Shown: piece by piece, positions 7,603 to 15,490 of the stretch | How positions within the stretch are numbered: the stretch's first letter is position 1 | Layout: each line of letters begins with the position of its first letter | NCBI GenBank assembly: GCA_033763775.1 | Contig: JANRJW010000008.1 | Span: forward strand, 101,676-165,675 | DNA: 64,000 nt | Direction of reading: 5' to 3' | From: JAJTHB01 sp033763775 | Lineage (GTDB): Bacteria; Pseudomonadota; Alphaproteobacteria; Rickettsiales; SXRF01 | Notes under the pieces: model-generated | Seen by the model: the letters and a program-made list of their open reading frames with translations, nothing else | What the model was told of the DNA's origin: nothing | Databases searched by the model: none | Program-made: the position numbers and the translations under genes

Positions 7603-9957
7603 TCAATTCCTGAGCGGTTTGCCGGTATTCAGCATATGCTCGATGCGATCGAGCGTCGGTTTCATTTTTAAGAGCTCCATGAACACCTCAAATTCAAGAT
7701 CGAGGATGTTCTGCTCGGTAAGCCCCTCGGACATGTCGGTATCGCCACCGGAGAGCACCGTTGCCAGCATTTTGCACACCGTCACATCATGCGCGGTCGC
7801 TTTACCCATGGCTTTGAAACCATCCACCGCCATGGAAAGCGCCACTTTCGCCGTGCCGCCCGGCAGGTGGAGAATCGCTGGCTCCGGCGCCGTGTAGCCG
7901 TTTGCCATGCTCAGACATTTCGCCTTGGCGTCCGCCAGCACGCGCGCGCGGTTCATGGTAATGCCGTCGCTTTCGCGAATAATTTTTGCATCCCTCGCCT
8001 CATCCGCCGAGCCGGAGACTTTAGCGAGTGCAATTTGTTCGAATACAGTTTTAATCGCCGGCATCGCGCCGCCGGTGGCCATCAGGTTCGAGAGCATGCC
8101 GCCGGAGGATTTTTTATCGCCCATATGGCGAATGAGCATCTCCTTGCAACCGCCCCATGCCGGAATCAGCCCGACACCGACCTCAACCAACCCGGGATAT
8201 GATTCGATATGCGCCTGTACGGCATTGGAGTGCAGAATAATCTCGCAGCCGCCGCCAAGCGCCATGCCGGAAAGCGACGAGACCACCGGAAATGGTGCAT
8301 ATTTCAGCGCCATCACTGATTGCTGGCCAGCGCGGATCACCTCGCCGATCTGTTTCCACGCGGCAATGTTCGCCGCCATCAGCACAAAGCCGAGATTCGC
8401 GCCGACCGAGAAATTATCCGCATCTCCGCCAATCACCAGCCCCCCAAAATCCTTTTTCACCGCCTCGATCGATTTCATCATCATGTCGAGGATGTCCGGA
8501 TCAATCGAGTTCATCTTGGAGGTCAGCTCGAGGCAGGCAATGCCATCGCCCAGATCCCACAGCGAAGCGGAGGCATTCTTTAAAACCGGTTTTTTCGTAA
8601 GCTTCACATCGGCCAGCATCAGCGTGCCGGCAGGCTGGGTGATGGGCACATACCCCTTCACACTCGCGGCCTGGCGCCCTGTGCCATCTTGTTTGTATAA
8701 ACTGCCGCCCTTCGCCTGCGCGATGATCGCGGGAACGCTCATGCCCGATTGTTCCAGAAGCGAAATGAAATGGTCGACACCGATTTTATCGATCATCTCA
8801 AACGGGCCGTATTTCCAGCTATAGCCGGTTTTCATCGCGGCATCGACACTGGCCACATCATCCGAAATCTCAGGAATCAGTGAAGCCGCATAATGCAGCA
8901 TCGGCAGCAGCACCGCGCGCGCATACTGGCCGCCAATATCTTTGTGTGAAAGCAGCGCGAGCATGCCGCTCTTGGCCGCGTCAACGCTGGCCAGCTCGAC
9001 TTTTTTACTTTGCGGCGAGTAGTCTCCGGTCTTCAGGGAGATCACTTCTTTGATTTTTTTCTCGCCATCTTTATTGATGCGGTAAAAACCACCCTTGCCT
9101 TTGCGGCCGGTATAGCCACCTTCGATCATTTTCTTCACCAGCTCCGGCTCGTGGTAGATTTTCACAAACGGATCATCTTTCGGCAGCGAATGCAGCATGG
9201 ATTTGGCGATCAGCGGCATGAGGTCAATGCCGATTAAATCAAACAGCCCAAACACACCGGTTTTGGGGATGCCCACCGGCCTGCCCATCACTGCGTCGGC
9301 CTGCTCGGGCGATACGTCAAGGCGCATCGCCTCGATTAAGCCAAGCATCAACCAGTACACACCAATGCGGTTGCCGATAAAGCCCGGCGTGTCCTTGCAC
9401 GCCACCACGCCCTTGCCGAGATGAATATCAGCAAACTGGCACACCGCATCGTAGGCGGCCTGCGAGGTTTTCGTACCCTTCACCACCTCCAAAAGGCGCA
9501 TGAAGCGCGGCGGGTTGAAGAAATGGGTAATCATGAATTGCTGCTGGAAAGCCTCCGGCATGCCATTCATTAATTCATGCAGCGGCAGCGTTGAGGTGTT
9601 GGATGAAACCACGGCGGATGGTTTTCTCACGCTGTCGATTTTACGGTAGACATCCTGCTTCACTTCCAGCTTTTCGAGCACCACCTCGATAATCCAGTCG
9701 CAGTCAGCCAGCAGCTTCAGGTCGTCTTCCAGATTGCCGCAGGTGACCAGCTTTGCTTTGTCTTTGTGGGTAAAGCCGGTGGGATTCGCTTTAAGCTGCT
9801 TTTCAATCGCCCCTTCGGTCAGTGCATTTCGGTTTTTCTCGCCGGGTTTCACGATGTCGAGCAGCACCACCGGCGTGCCGGAATTCGCCACCTGCGCGGC
9901 AATCCCGCTACCCATGACGCCGCTACCCAGTACACCGATTTTTTTGATGGATGTCAT
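7603..9957 (-). CDS. fadN: Bifunctional 3-hydroxyacyl-CoA dehydrogenase/enoyl-CoA hydratase, FadN type
   Basis: 784 residues carrying two beta-oxidation steps. The NAD-binding Rossmann motif GVLGSGVMGSGIA is at residues 8-20, followed by the 3-hydroxyacyl-CoA dehydrogenase domains up to about residue 440. A crotonase-fold domain follows (about 460-700) with GMALGGGCEIIL and EVGVGLIPAWGG, whose glutamates are the expected hydratase residues. This order (dehydrogenase first, hydratase last) is that of Bacillus FadN and its proteobacterial relatives, the reverse of E. coli FadB. It cooperates with the thiolase at 10724 and the acyl-CoA dehydrogenase at 22, both on the same strand. No key residue appears to be missing. 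Confidence 0.93.
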   Translation of the reverse strand: MTSIKKIGVLGSGVMGSGIAAQVANSGTPVVLLDIVKPGEKNRNALTEGAIEKQLKANPTGFTHKDKAKLVTCGNLEDDLKLLADCDWIIEVVLEKLEVKQDVYRKIDSVRKPSAVVSSNTSTLPLHELMNGMPEAFQQQFMITHFFNPPRFMRLLEVVKGTKTSQAAYDAVCQFADIHLGKGVVACKDTPGFIGNRIGVYWLMLGLIEAMRLDVSPEQADAVMGRPVGIPKTGVFGLFDLIGIDLMPLIAKSMLHSLPKDDPFVKIYHEPELVKKMIEGGYTGRKGKGGFYRINKDGEKKIKEVISLKTGDYSPQSKKVELASVDAAKSGMLALLSHKDIGGQYARAVLLPMLHYAASLIPEISDDVASVDAAMKTGYSWKYGPFEMIDKIGVDHFISLLEQSGMSVPAIIAQAKGGSLYKQDGTGRQAASVKGYVPITQPAGTLMLADVKLTKKPVLKNASASLWDLGDGIACLELTSKMNSIDPDILDMMMKSIEAVKKDFGGLVIGGDADNFSVGANLGFVLMAANIAAWKQIGEVIRAGQQSVMALKYAPFPVVSSLSGMALGGGCEIILHSNAVQAHIESYPGLVEVGVGLIPAWGGCKEMLIRHMGDKKSSGGMLSNLMATGGAMPAIKTVFEQIALAKVSGSADEARDAKIIRESDGITMNRARVLADAKAKCLSMANGYTAPEPAILHLPGGTAKVALSMAVDGFKAMGKATAHDVTVCKMLATVLSGGDTDMSEGLTEQNILDLEFEVFMELLKMKPTLDRIEHMLNTGKPLRN

Positions 9958-10103
9958 ACAAACCTGCTACTCTCTGATTTTTATGGTTTTATGGTCATTT
10001 TTCAGGGTGTCGCCCATTGTCACAAATACTTCATGTGCGTTTAGAATATATTAATGTAGAATCGTTAATAATTCTTATTGGGATACCACAAAAAGCTCTA
10101 ACC

Positions 10104-10727
10104 ATGACCAGCCATCAAGATAAATCATATAACATTGCCGATGTATCCATCAACATACAGCCGAGCGGATCAATGGGTGGGATCACGCTCAGCTACAGTT
10201 CCGGTGACAACTATGTTCGCGATCTGATAGTGGAGGCAATCAGCCAGCGACTCAGGGCTAATCACGTAATCTTCAAAGCCTCTAACAAGCTGAACAATGC
10301 CACATCAGCCGCTGATTCGCTCATTTTGAGTACGACCATATCCAACGAAGCAACATTATTCATTGATCCAATGATGGGCAATGCTGGTATGAAGTTTGTA
10401 ACTCCCCAGATGGTGACTGAGATTCTGGATGATCTTCAGACGAATTATAACTCCAAAGATAAGCTGAGTAATCATGTCGAAGCACTCGTCGCTGAAGCAG
10501 AAGATCGCCTTCGAACACGCCGCCCACACCCCGATGATGCGAGCCATGCTGCCAGGGAGAGAATCCGGCAAGCCAACGGTGTGAAGCCCTATCTGGATGC
10601 TGTCATCAACACACTTAATGAATCAGGCATCACCGTGGATGAAGAAACGAGAAAAAAACTTGAGGCGGCGCTAATCATCGCAAGAGAAAATAAGCGCAGC
10701 GGTGGTTCTGGTTTCACTCAGTTTTAG
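10104..10727 (+). CDS. Hypothetical protein (207 aa)
   Basis: Chosen start is ATG 10104 (MTSHQDKSYNIADVSINIQ); the frame is open upstream to 10017 but without a good start. The protein has no signal peptide or membrane segment. The middle is mixed alpha/beta (DNYVRDLIVEAISQRLRAN) and the C-terminal half is helical and charged (EAEDRLRTRRPHPDD, DEETRKKLEAALIIAREN). The DNA looks more AT-rich than its neighbours. It is convergent with the thiolase gene and overlaps its end by 4 bp. No family is recognised; a recently acquired cargo gene is possible. Confidence 0.6.
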   Translation: MTSHQDKSYNIADVSINIQPSGSMGGITLSYSSGDNYVRDLIVEAISQRLRANHVIFKASNKLNNATSAADSLILSTTISNEATLFIDPMMGNAGMKFVTPQMVTEILDDLQTNYNSKDKLSNHVEALVAEAEDRLRTRRPHPDDASHAARERIRQANGVKPYLDAVINTLNESGITVDEETRKKLEAALIIARENKRSGGSGFTQF

Positions 10728-11848
10728 CTTTTCTCTAGCACCGTCGCCATGCCCATACCGCCGCCAACGCACAGGCAGGAAAGCGCGTAATTGCCGCCGC
10801 GCTGCTTCAGCAGCATCGCCGCTTTGCCGGTCACGCGCGCGCCGCTTGCGCCGAGCGGATGGCCGAGCGCGACTGCGCCGCCTTCAACATTGAGTTTGGA
10901 TTCATCAATGCCTAATTCTTTGGCAACCGCCATCGCCTGCACCGCGAAGGCCTCGTTCAGCTCCACAAAATCCATATCAGAAATTTTTAGGCCAGCGCGA
11001 GCGAGTGCTTTTTTCGAGGCTTCCACTGGCCCAAGCCCCATGATCTCTGGCTCTAAGCCTGAAACCGCCATCGCTTTGATGCGCGCCAGTTTCGGCAGGC
11101 CATGCTTGTTTGCATACTCTTCGCTGGCGATGATGGTCATCGCCCCCCCATCCGTCACCGGCGAGGAAGTGGCGGCAGTCACGGTGCCCTGCTCATCAAA
11201 GGCCGGTGCCAGCGTTGCCATTTTCTCCAAGCTGGTATCGGCGCGTATGCAGCCATCTTTGGCCACTTCACTGCCTTTGATAGCGATGGGAATGATTTCA
11301 CCAGCAAGGTTGGCGCTGGCGGCTTTCTGGTGGCTTTTCAGGGCGAATTGCTCCTGCTCGGCGCGCGAGATTGCAAATTTTTTCTGCAGGTTTTCAGCGG
11401 TGATGCCCATGCTGAGGTAAGCGCCGGGCATGTTCTCATAAAGTTTTGGGTTGGGGCTGGGGTTAAAGCCACCCATCGGAATGCGCGACATAGACTCAAC
11501 GCCCCCCGCAAGAAACAGCTCCCCTGCTCCGCTGGTAATTTTGCCTGCGGCCATATGAATGGCCTCCATCGATGATCCGCACCAGCGGTTAATGGTCGAG
11601 CCGGCAACCGAAAGCGGCAGGCCGGACAGCAGCGCGACCATACGGCCAATGTTAAAGCCCTGTTCGCCTTCCGGAAACGCGCAGCCCACGATCAAATCTT
11701 CGATATGCGTCGTATCTACCGGTGTTTTAGCAAGCACGCCCTTAATCACCTGCGCCAGAAGATCATCTGGCCGGGTTTTGGCCAGCTCGCCTTTGCTGGC
11801 AAGTGTGAAGGGTGAGCGCCCGTAGGCGCAAATGACAGCGTGGGGCAT
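10724..11848 (-). CDS. fadA: Acetyl-CoA acyltransferase (thiolase)
   Basis: 374 residues from the ATG at 11848 (MPHAVICAYGRSP), preceded by AAAGGA at suitable spacing; an upstream in-frame start is less likely. It catalyses thiolytic cleavage of 3-ketoacyl-CoA, the last beta-oxidation step. The acyl-accepting cysteine is Cys90 in NRWCGSSMEA, the general-base histidine is in GGAVALGHPLGASG, and the second cysteine is in LSCLCVGGGMGMA near the C-terminus. All thiolase signatures are intact. It lies next to the FadN-type gene, separated by one convergent hypothetical gene. A biosynthetic acetyl-CoA acetyltransferase role is not excluded by sequence alone. Confidence 0.92.
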   Translation of the reverse strand: MPHAVICAYGRSPFTLASKGELAKTRPDDLLAQVIKGVLAKTPVDTTHIEDLIVGCAFPEGEQGFNIGRMVALLSGLPLSVAGSTINRWCGSSMEAIHMAAGKITSGAGELFLAGGVESMSRIPMGGFNPSPNPKLYENMPGAYLSMGITAENLQKKFAISRAEQEQFALKSHQKAASANLAGEIIPIAIKGSEVAKDGCIRADTSLEKMATLAPAFDEQGTVTAATSSPVTDGGAMTIIASEEYANKHGLPKLARIKAMAVSGLEPEIMGLGPVEASKKALARAGLKISDMDFVELNEAFAVQAMAVAKELGIDESKLNVEGGAVALGHPLGASGARVTGKAAMLLKQRGGNYALSCLCVGGGMGMATVLEKS

Positions 11849-11922
11849 ATGGTTTTCCTTTCGCAAGACTATAATTTTGGCAAAAAACCCTTACTTTTTC
11901 GTTAGTTTTTGGGTAATAAGGG

Positions 11923-12010
11923 CGTCATTGCGAGCGAAGCGAAGCAATCCAGCTTATTTCATTGTCTAGCTGGATCGCCACGTCGGCCTTCAGCCTCCTC
12001 GCGATGACGA
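11923..12010. repeat. Palindromic repeat, GTCATTGCGAG family
   Basis: Opens with GTCATTGCGAGCGAAGCG and AAGCAATCCAGCT and closes with AGCTGGATCGCCAC and CTCGCGATGAC. The widely distributed GTCATTGCGAG repeat type. Its 3' end runs into the purine-rich ribosome binding site (GACGAGGAAAA) of the next gene. A second copy is at 26403-26521. Confidence 0.85.
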
Positions 12011-12016
12011 GGAAAA

Positions 12017-13033
12017 ATGAACGAGCATACGACAGACATAGTAATAATTGGCGCCGGGCCAGTCGGCCTGTTCGCCATTTTTGAAGCCGGCATGCTGAAA
12101 ATGAAGTGCCATGTGGTGGACGCGCTGGATATGGCCGGCGGCCAGTGCGCGGCTCTTTATCCCGAAAAACCGATTTATGACATCCCCGGCTACCCCTCCA
12201 TCCTCGCGCAGGAGCTGGTGGATAAGCTGACTGAGCAAGCCGCACCCTTTGCCCCCACCTATCATTTTGGCCAGCGCGTCGAGCGCGTTGAGAAAATAGC
12301 AAGTGGTGAGTGGCGAGTAGCGACTAACACCGGCACTACCATCCAATGCAAAGCCATCATCATCGCTGCAGGCTGCGGCGCCTTTGGGCCAAACCGCCCG
12401 CCACTTGAGGGTTTAGAGGCCTATGAAGGTAGCAGCGTGTTTTACATGGTGGCAAAGCGCGAGGCTTATCGCGGCAAGCGCATCGTGATTGCAGGCGGCG
12501 GCGATAGCGCGGTGGACTGGGCGATTTCGCTCTCGGAACTTGCCTCTAAACTTTATGTAGTGCATCGGCGCGATAAATTCCGCTGCGCGCCCGAGTCCGC
12601 AAGCAGACTGAAGCAGCTGGCAGAAAACGGCAAGATTGAAATGGTCGTGCCCTACCAGCTGCACGGGCTGGAAGGCGCGGGCGGCCAGCTTTCCTCGGTG
12701 ATCGTCTCCACCCTTGATGGCCAGACAAAAAAGCTAGAAGCTGATGTGCTGCTGCCGTTCTTTGGTCTTGCGATGGAGCTGGGGCCCATTGCCCAGTGGG
12801 GTCTTAATCTTGATATGAACCATATCAAGGTGAATCATTCCACCTGCGAAACGTCAACACCCGGCATTTTCGCCATCGGCGATATCGCCACCTATGAAAA
12901 TAAACTCAAGCTCATTCTCTCTGGCTTTTCTGAAGCGGCTTTTGCCTGCCATGCGGCGCGTAAAATCGTGCATCCCGGCGAGGAGCTGCATTTCGAATAT
13001 TCGACCAGTAAGGGAGTGCCGGCCGCCGCTTGA
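12017..13033 (+). CDS. Ferredoxin--NADP+ reductase, type 2 (thioredoxin-reductase-like)
   Basis: 338-residue flavoprotein of the thioredoxin-reductase-like FNR class. The FAD-binding motif IVIIGAGPVGLFA is at about 8-20, then GGQCAALYPEKPIYDIPGYP, characteristic of this class and without the CxxC of thioredoxin reductase. The NADPH motif IVIAGGGDSAVDW is near 156-168, and FAIGDIATYENK lies in the C-terminal FAD-contacting region. It moves electrons between NADPH and ferredoxin. The segment coding for ASGEWRVATNTG (12300-12332) has a repeat-like DNA texture (GTGGTGAGTGGCGAGTAGCG) but does not change the length. The stop codon lies inside the -35 of the following toxin-antitoxin promoter. Confidence 0.9.
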   Translation: MNEHTTDIVIIGAGPVGLFAIFEAGMLKMKCHVVDALDMAGGQCAALYPEKPIYDIPGYPSILAQELVDKLTEQAAPFAPTYHFGQRVERVEKIASGEWRVATNTGTTIQCKAIIIAAGCGAFGPNRPPLEGLEAYEGSSVFYMVAKREAYRGKRIVIAGGGDSAVDWAISLSELASKLYVVHRRDKFRCAPESASRLKQLAENGKIEMVVPYQLHGLEGAGGQLSSVIVSTLDGQTKKLEADVLLPFFGLAMELGPIAQWGLNLDMNHIKVNHSTCETSTPGIFAIGDIATYENKLKLILSGFSEAAFACHAARKIVHPGEELHFEYSTSKGVPAAA

Positions 13034-13058
13034 CAGGCGTAGTAATACCGAGTAATAT
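13030..13058 (+). promoter_or_regulatory. Promoter of the toxin-antitoxin module
   Basis: TTGACA (13030-13035), a 17-base spacer, TAATAT (13053-13058): near-consensus sigma70. The -10 hexamer coincides with the second operator heptamer, so antitoxin binding would occlude it. Confidence 0.8.
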
Positions 13059-13078
13059 CTGGTAATACCTTGTATTAC
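13042..13078. promoter_or_regulatory. Four-heptamer operator of the toxin-antitoxin module
   Basis: GTAATAC at 13042, GTAATAT at 13052, GTAATAC at 13062 and the inverted GTATTAC at 13072: four half-sites starting exactly 10 bp apart, the last two forming a perfect 7-3-7 palindrome. One-turn spacing on one DNA face fits a ribbon-helix-helix antitoxin binding as an array. Confidence 0.75.
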
Positions 13079-13095
13079 TTTTTGGAGGCGTTGTC

Positions 13096-13326
13096 ATGCA
13101 AACTATTACCGTAAAAATCCCCGATGATATGGCCGCTTTTTTGGATAAAATCGCTAAGGAAGAAGAGCGCAGCCGCAGCTACTATATTCGCAAAGCGATC
13201 CTTCAGTATATGGAGGATATGGCGGACATTCGCGCTGCCAAAAAAGCTATGGCTGAATACAAAAAAACCGGTAAATCCTACTCATGGGAAGAAGTGATGC
13301 AACGCAATGGTCTCATGGACGATTAA
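13096..13326 (+). CDS. Ribbon-helix-helix antitoxin (RelB/CopG-like)
   Basis: 76 residues, with a strong Shine-Dalgarno (GGAGG, seven bases upstream). The N-terminal MQTITVKIPDDMAAFLDKIA followed by ERSRSYYIRKAILQYME is a ribbon-helix-helix DNA-binding fold: a beta strand reading the major groove, then two helices. The C-terminal part, with KSYSWEEVMQRNGL, is the likely toxin-neutralising segment. It overlaps the toxin gene by 20 bp. It probably represses its own promoter through the four-heptamer operator just upstream. Classed as a type II antitoxin by fold and context. Confidence 0.88.
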   Translation: MQTITVKIPDDMAAFLDKIAKEEERSRSYYIRKAILQYMEDMADIRAAKKAMAEYKKTGKSYSWEEVMQRNGLMDD

Positions 13327-13573
13327 ATTTTCTCCAGCTGCTGACAAAGAATTCAGCAAACTTGATAGGGTAGTACAAAAACGTATCCGTAAATATTTTG
13401 AGGAACGCGTTCTGCCACAACCTTATCGTTTAGCAGAAGCCTTAACGGGCAATAAAAAAGGCTTATGGCGTTACCGTATCGGCGACTATCGCGTCGTTAC
13501 TAATTTAGAGGATCAGGTTCTGATGATTATGATTATTCGCGTTGGCCATCGCAAAGATGTTTATGATTTCTGA
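13307..13573 (+). CDS. RelE/ParE-family toxin
   Basis: 88 residues with the compact RelE/ParE fold: WTIKFSPAADKEFSKLD, then two helices (QKRIRKYFEER), then the strand core LWRYRIGDYRVV and the C-terminal IIRVGHRKDVYDF, whose basic and aromatic residues match the catalytic edge of ribosome-dependent RelE mRNA interferases. Relatives of the ParE type poison gyrase instead; the sequence leans to RelE. Start ATG 13307 lies within the antitoxin gene. Its last 11 bases overlap the start of folD, so this toxin is cotranscribed with a core one-carbon gene. Confidence 0.88.
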   Translation: MVSWTIKFSPAADKEFSKLDRVVQKRIRKYFEERVLPQPYRLAEALTGNKKGLWRYRIGDYRVVTNLEDQVLMIMIIRVGHRKDVYDF

Positions 13574-14486
13574 AACTCACCTCATTGATGGAAAAGCGTT
13601 TGCCGCAAATCTGCGCGCTGATATTGCGCGGCGTGTAGCGCAGCTAAAGGCAGAAAAGAATATCACACCCGGCCTTGCCGTGGTGCTGGTAGGCAATGAT
13701 CCGGCGAGTGAAGTGTATGTTCGAAACAAAGCCAAACAAACCGTGGAAGCGGGCATGCGCTCGTTCGAGTATAAGTTGCCGGAGACCACGTCGCAGGTAG
13801 ATCTGCTCGCAAAAGTCGCTGAGCTGAATAGCAATCCCGAGGTGCACGGTATTCTGGTGCAGCTACCGCTGCCGAAACATATCGATGAGACCGCGGTGAT
13901 TCAGGCGATCGCGCCAGACAAAGATGTGGATGGTTTTCATGTGGTAAATAGCGGCAGGCTCGCCACCGGGCAAGACGGCTTTGTGCCCTGCACGCCGCTG
14001 GGCTGCTGGATGCTGCTAAATTGGGTGCTTAGTGATTCGGGCTTAGGGCTTAGTGAAAGAAATCAAAATCCACAAAGCACAAAGCACAAAGCGCAAAGCC
14101 CTCTTTCCGGCCTTCATGCGGTGGTGATTGGCCGCTCGAATATTGTCGGAAAACCCATGGCGCAGCTGCTGCTGAAGGAAAGCTGCACCGTGACCATCGC
14201 CCATTCCAAAACCAAGGATCTACCGGCACTACTCAAGACCGCTGATATCGTCGTAGCAGCGGTGGGCAGACCGCAGATGGTGAAGGGCGAGTGGCTGAAA
14301 CAGGGCGCGGTGGTGATTGATGTTGGCATTAACCGCGTGGATGGCAAACTGATGGGCGATGTTGATTTCGATTCCTGTCAGGGCATTGCCAGTGCTATTA
14401 CGCCGGTGCCGGGCGGTGTCGGGCCAATGACGATTGCCTGCCTGCTCGACAATACACTAAAGGCTGCTACGGCTTCTGCTGCCTAA
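13563..14486 (+). CDS. folD: Methylenetetrahydrofolate dehydrogenase/cyclohydrolase with inserted peptide
   Basis: Bifunctional enzyme interconverting 5,10-methylene-, methenyl- and 10-formyl-tetrahydrofolate with NADP. From ATG 13563 (MISETHLIDGKAFA) it has 307 residues. Conserved elements: VYVRNKAKQ with the catalytic Lys, VQLPLPKHI, PDKDVDGFH, VVIGRSNIVGKPM and TPVPGGVGPMTIA. Between TPLGCWMLLNWVL and LSGLHAVVIG sits about 22 extra residues (SDSGLGLSERNQ then NPQSTKHKAQSP), encoded by a hairpin element at 14031-14104; ubiD carries a related insertion. The site is a surface linker between the two folate/NADP domains. The start lies inside the toxin gene, and the 3' end overlaps convergent mltG by 20 bp. 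Confidence 0.94.
   Translation: MISETHLIDGKAFAANLRADIARRVAQLKAEKNITPGLAVVLVGNDPASEVYVRNKAKQTVEAGMRSFEYKLPETTSQVDLLAKVAELNSNPEVHGILVQLPLPKHIDETAVIQAIAPDKDVDGFHVVNSGRLATGQDGFVPCTPLGCWMLLNWVLSDSGLGLSERNQNPQSTKHKAQSPLSGLHAVVIGRSNIVGKPMAQLLLKESCTVTIAHSKTKDLPALLKTADIVVAAVGRPQMVKGEWLKQGAVVIDVGINRVDGKLMGDVDFDSCQGIASAITPVPGGVGPMTIACLLDNTLKAATASAA
14031..14104. repeat. Variable-arm palindrome inside folD
   Basis: Left arm is built of degenerate units such as GTGCTTAGTGA and GGGCTTAGGGCTTAGTG; right arm is CACAAAGCACAAAGCACAAAG, whose complement (CTTTGTGCTTTGTG) pairs imperfectly with the left. Translated in frame. Same unit as in ubiD (50546-50622). Confidence 0.8.
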
Positions 14487-15432
14487 GCTCTGCGCGGTAG
14501 CGCGCGACATTCTTTAAATGCTCGCTGTAAGTCCTGGCGAAATAGTGCCCGCCATTACCGGTGGCCACAAAATAAAGCTCATTCGTCTGCGGCGGATTCA
14601 GCACCGCCTCAATCGCGGCGCGCCCGGGATTGGCAATCGCGGTCGGCGGCAGACCTTCACGCGTGTAGGTGTTGTGCGGGGTGTCGATTTTCAAATCATT
14701 CAGCGTCAGCAGGCGGCCAAGCGGCTCGCCGGTTTTAACTTCCAGACCATAAATCACGGTGGGGTCGGCCTGCAGTTTCATGCCTTTTCTCAGGCGGTTG
14801 ATGTAGACTGCCGCCACGCGGCCATATTCATGCTCCAGGCTGGTTTCACGCTCAACAATCGAGGCGAGAATCATCGCCTCCTGCGGCGTATCAAAGGGCA
14901 GATCTTTGGCGCGCTTCGGCCATAGTTCGCTGATGGTTTCCTGCATCGCCGCCTGCATGCGATTAATAATTTCCTGCCGCTGGTCGCCATACACATAATG
15001 ATAGGTTTGCGGCAGCAGGCTGCCTTCCTCAACCTTCAGCGCCACCACCCCTTCGAGCAGCTCCTGCTCGGCAAGCAGCTTGATCGTCTGGCGCACCGTG
15101 AACCCTTCCGGCACGGTGATTTTATGCACCACCACGCGCCCCTCGGCGATCATCTCCATCACCAGGCGCGGGCTGATAGCGGCAGAAAAACGGTATTCAC
15201 CGGCCTTGAACCTCCGCGCATCGCCGGAAATCACTGCAAGCGCCGCAAAGAGATGACGGTGGCGAATCACGCCCGCCTCTTCCATTTGCTCGACGATGTC
15301 GAGAAAGCCAGTGCCTTTTTTAAACAGCACGTTTTTGGGTTCGGCCAGCGGGCCGGGGGCAGAAAAATAATAGGTTGTGTAGCCGCCAATGATGCCGATG
15401 ATCACCAGCAGCGTGCCCAGATAACGAATCAC
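14467..15432 (-). CDS. mltG: Endolytic peptidoglycan transglycosylase MltG
   Basis: Membrane-anchored lytic transglycosylase that cleaves nascent glycan strands and sets their length. About 321 residues from a GTG at 15432, chosen because TTGGAGG lies five bases upstream; the TTG within that sequence (15444) is the other candidate. One N-terminal transmembrane helix (IRYLGTLLVIIGIIGGY), a LysM-like region with VPEGFTVRQTIKLL, then the YceG domain with catalytic Glu in ILASIVERETS and the terminal GLPPTAIANPG and YFVATGNGGHYF signatures. It follows fabF on the same strand, the usual fab-mltG arrangement, and converges on folD with a 20-bp overlap. Confidence 0.93.
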   Translation of the reverse strand: MIRYLGTLLVIIGIIGGYTTYYFSAPGPLAEPKNVLFKKGTGFLDIVEQMEEAGVIRHRHLFAALAVISGDARRFKAGEYRFSAAISPRLVMEMIAEGRVVVHKITVPEGFTVRQTIKLLAEQELLEGVVALKVEEGSLLPQTYHYVYGDQRQEIINRMQAAMQETISELWPKRAKDLPFDTPQEAMILASIVERETSLEHEYGRVAAVYINRLRKGMKLQADPTVIYGLEVKTGEPLGRLLTLNDLKIDTPHNTYTREGLPPTAIANPGRAAIEAVLNPPQTNELYFVATGNGGHYFARTYSEHLKNVARYRAELRQQKP

Positions 15433-15490
15433 GAAAGCCTCCAACCAATGCTATTATCATAGCAGGGTTAACGCACGGCTAATGCGCGAA

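Noticed and set aside
12300..12332. Insertion in the ferredoxin-NADP reductase
   Set aside because: DNA looks repeat-like, but GEWRVAT fits the family and length is normal; not enough to call an element.
11925..12346. Minus-strand ORFs over the start of the ferredoxin reductase
   Set aside because: Composed of a GTCATTGCGAG repeat and antisense of a clear gene.
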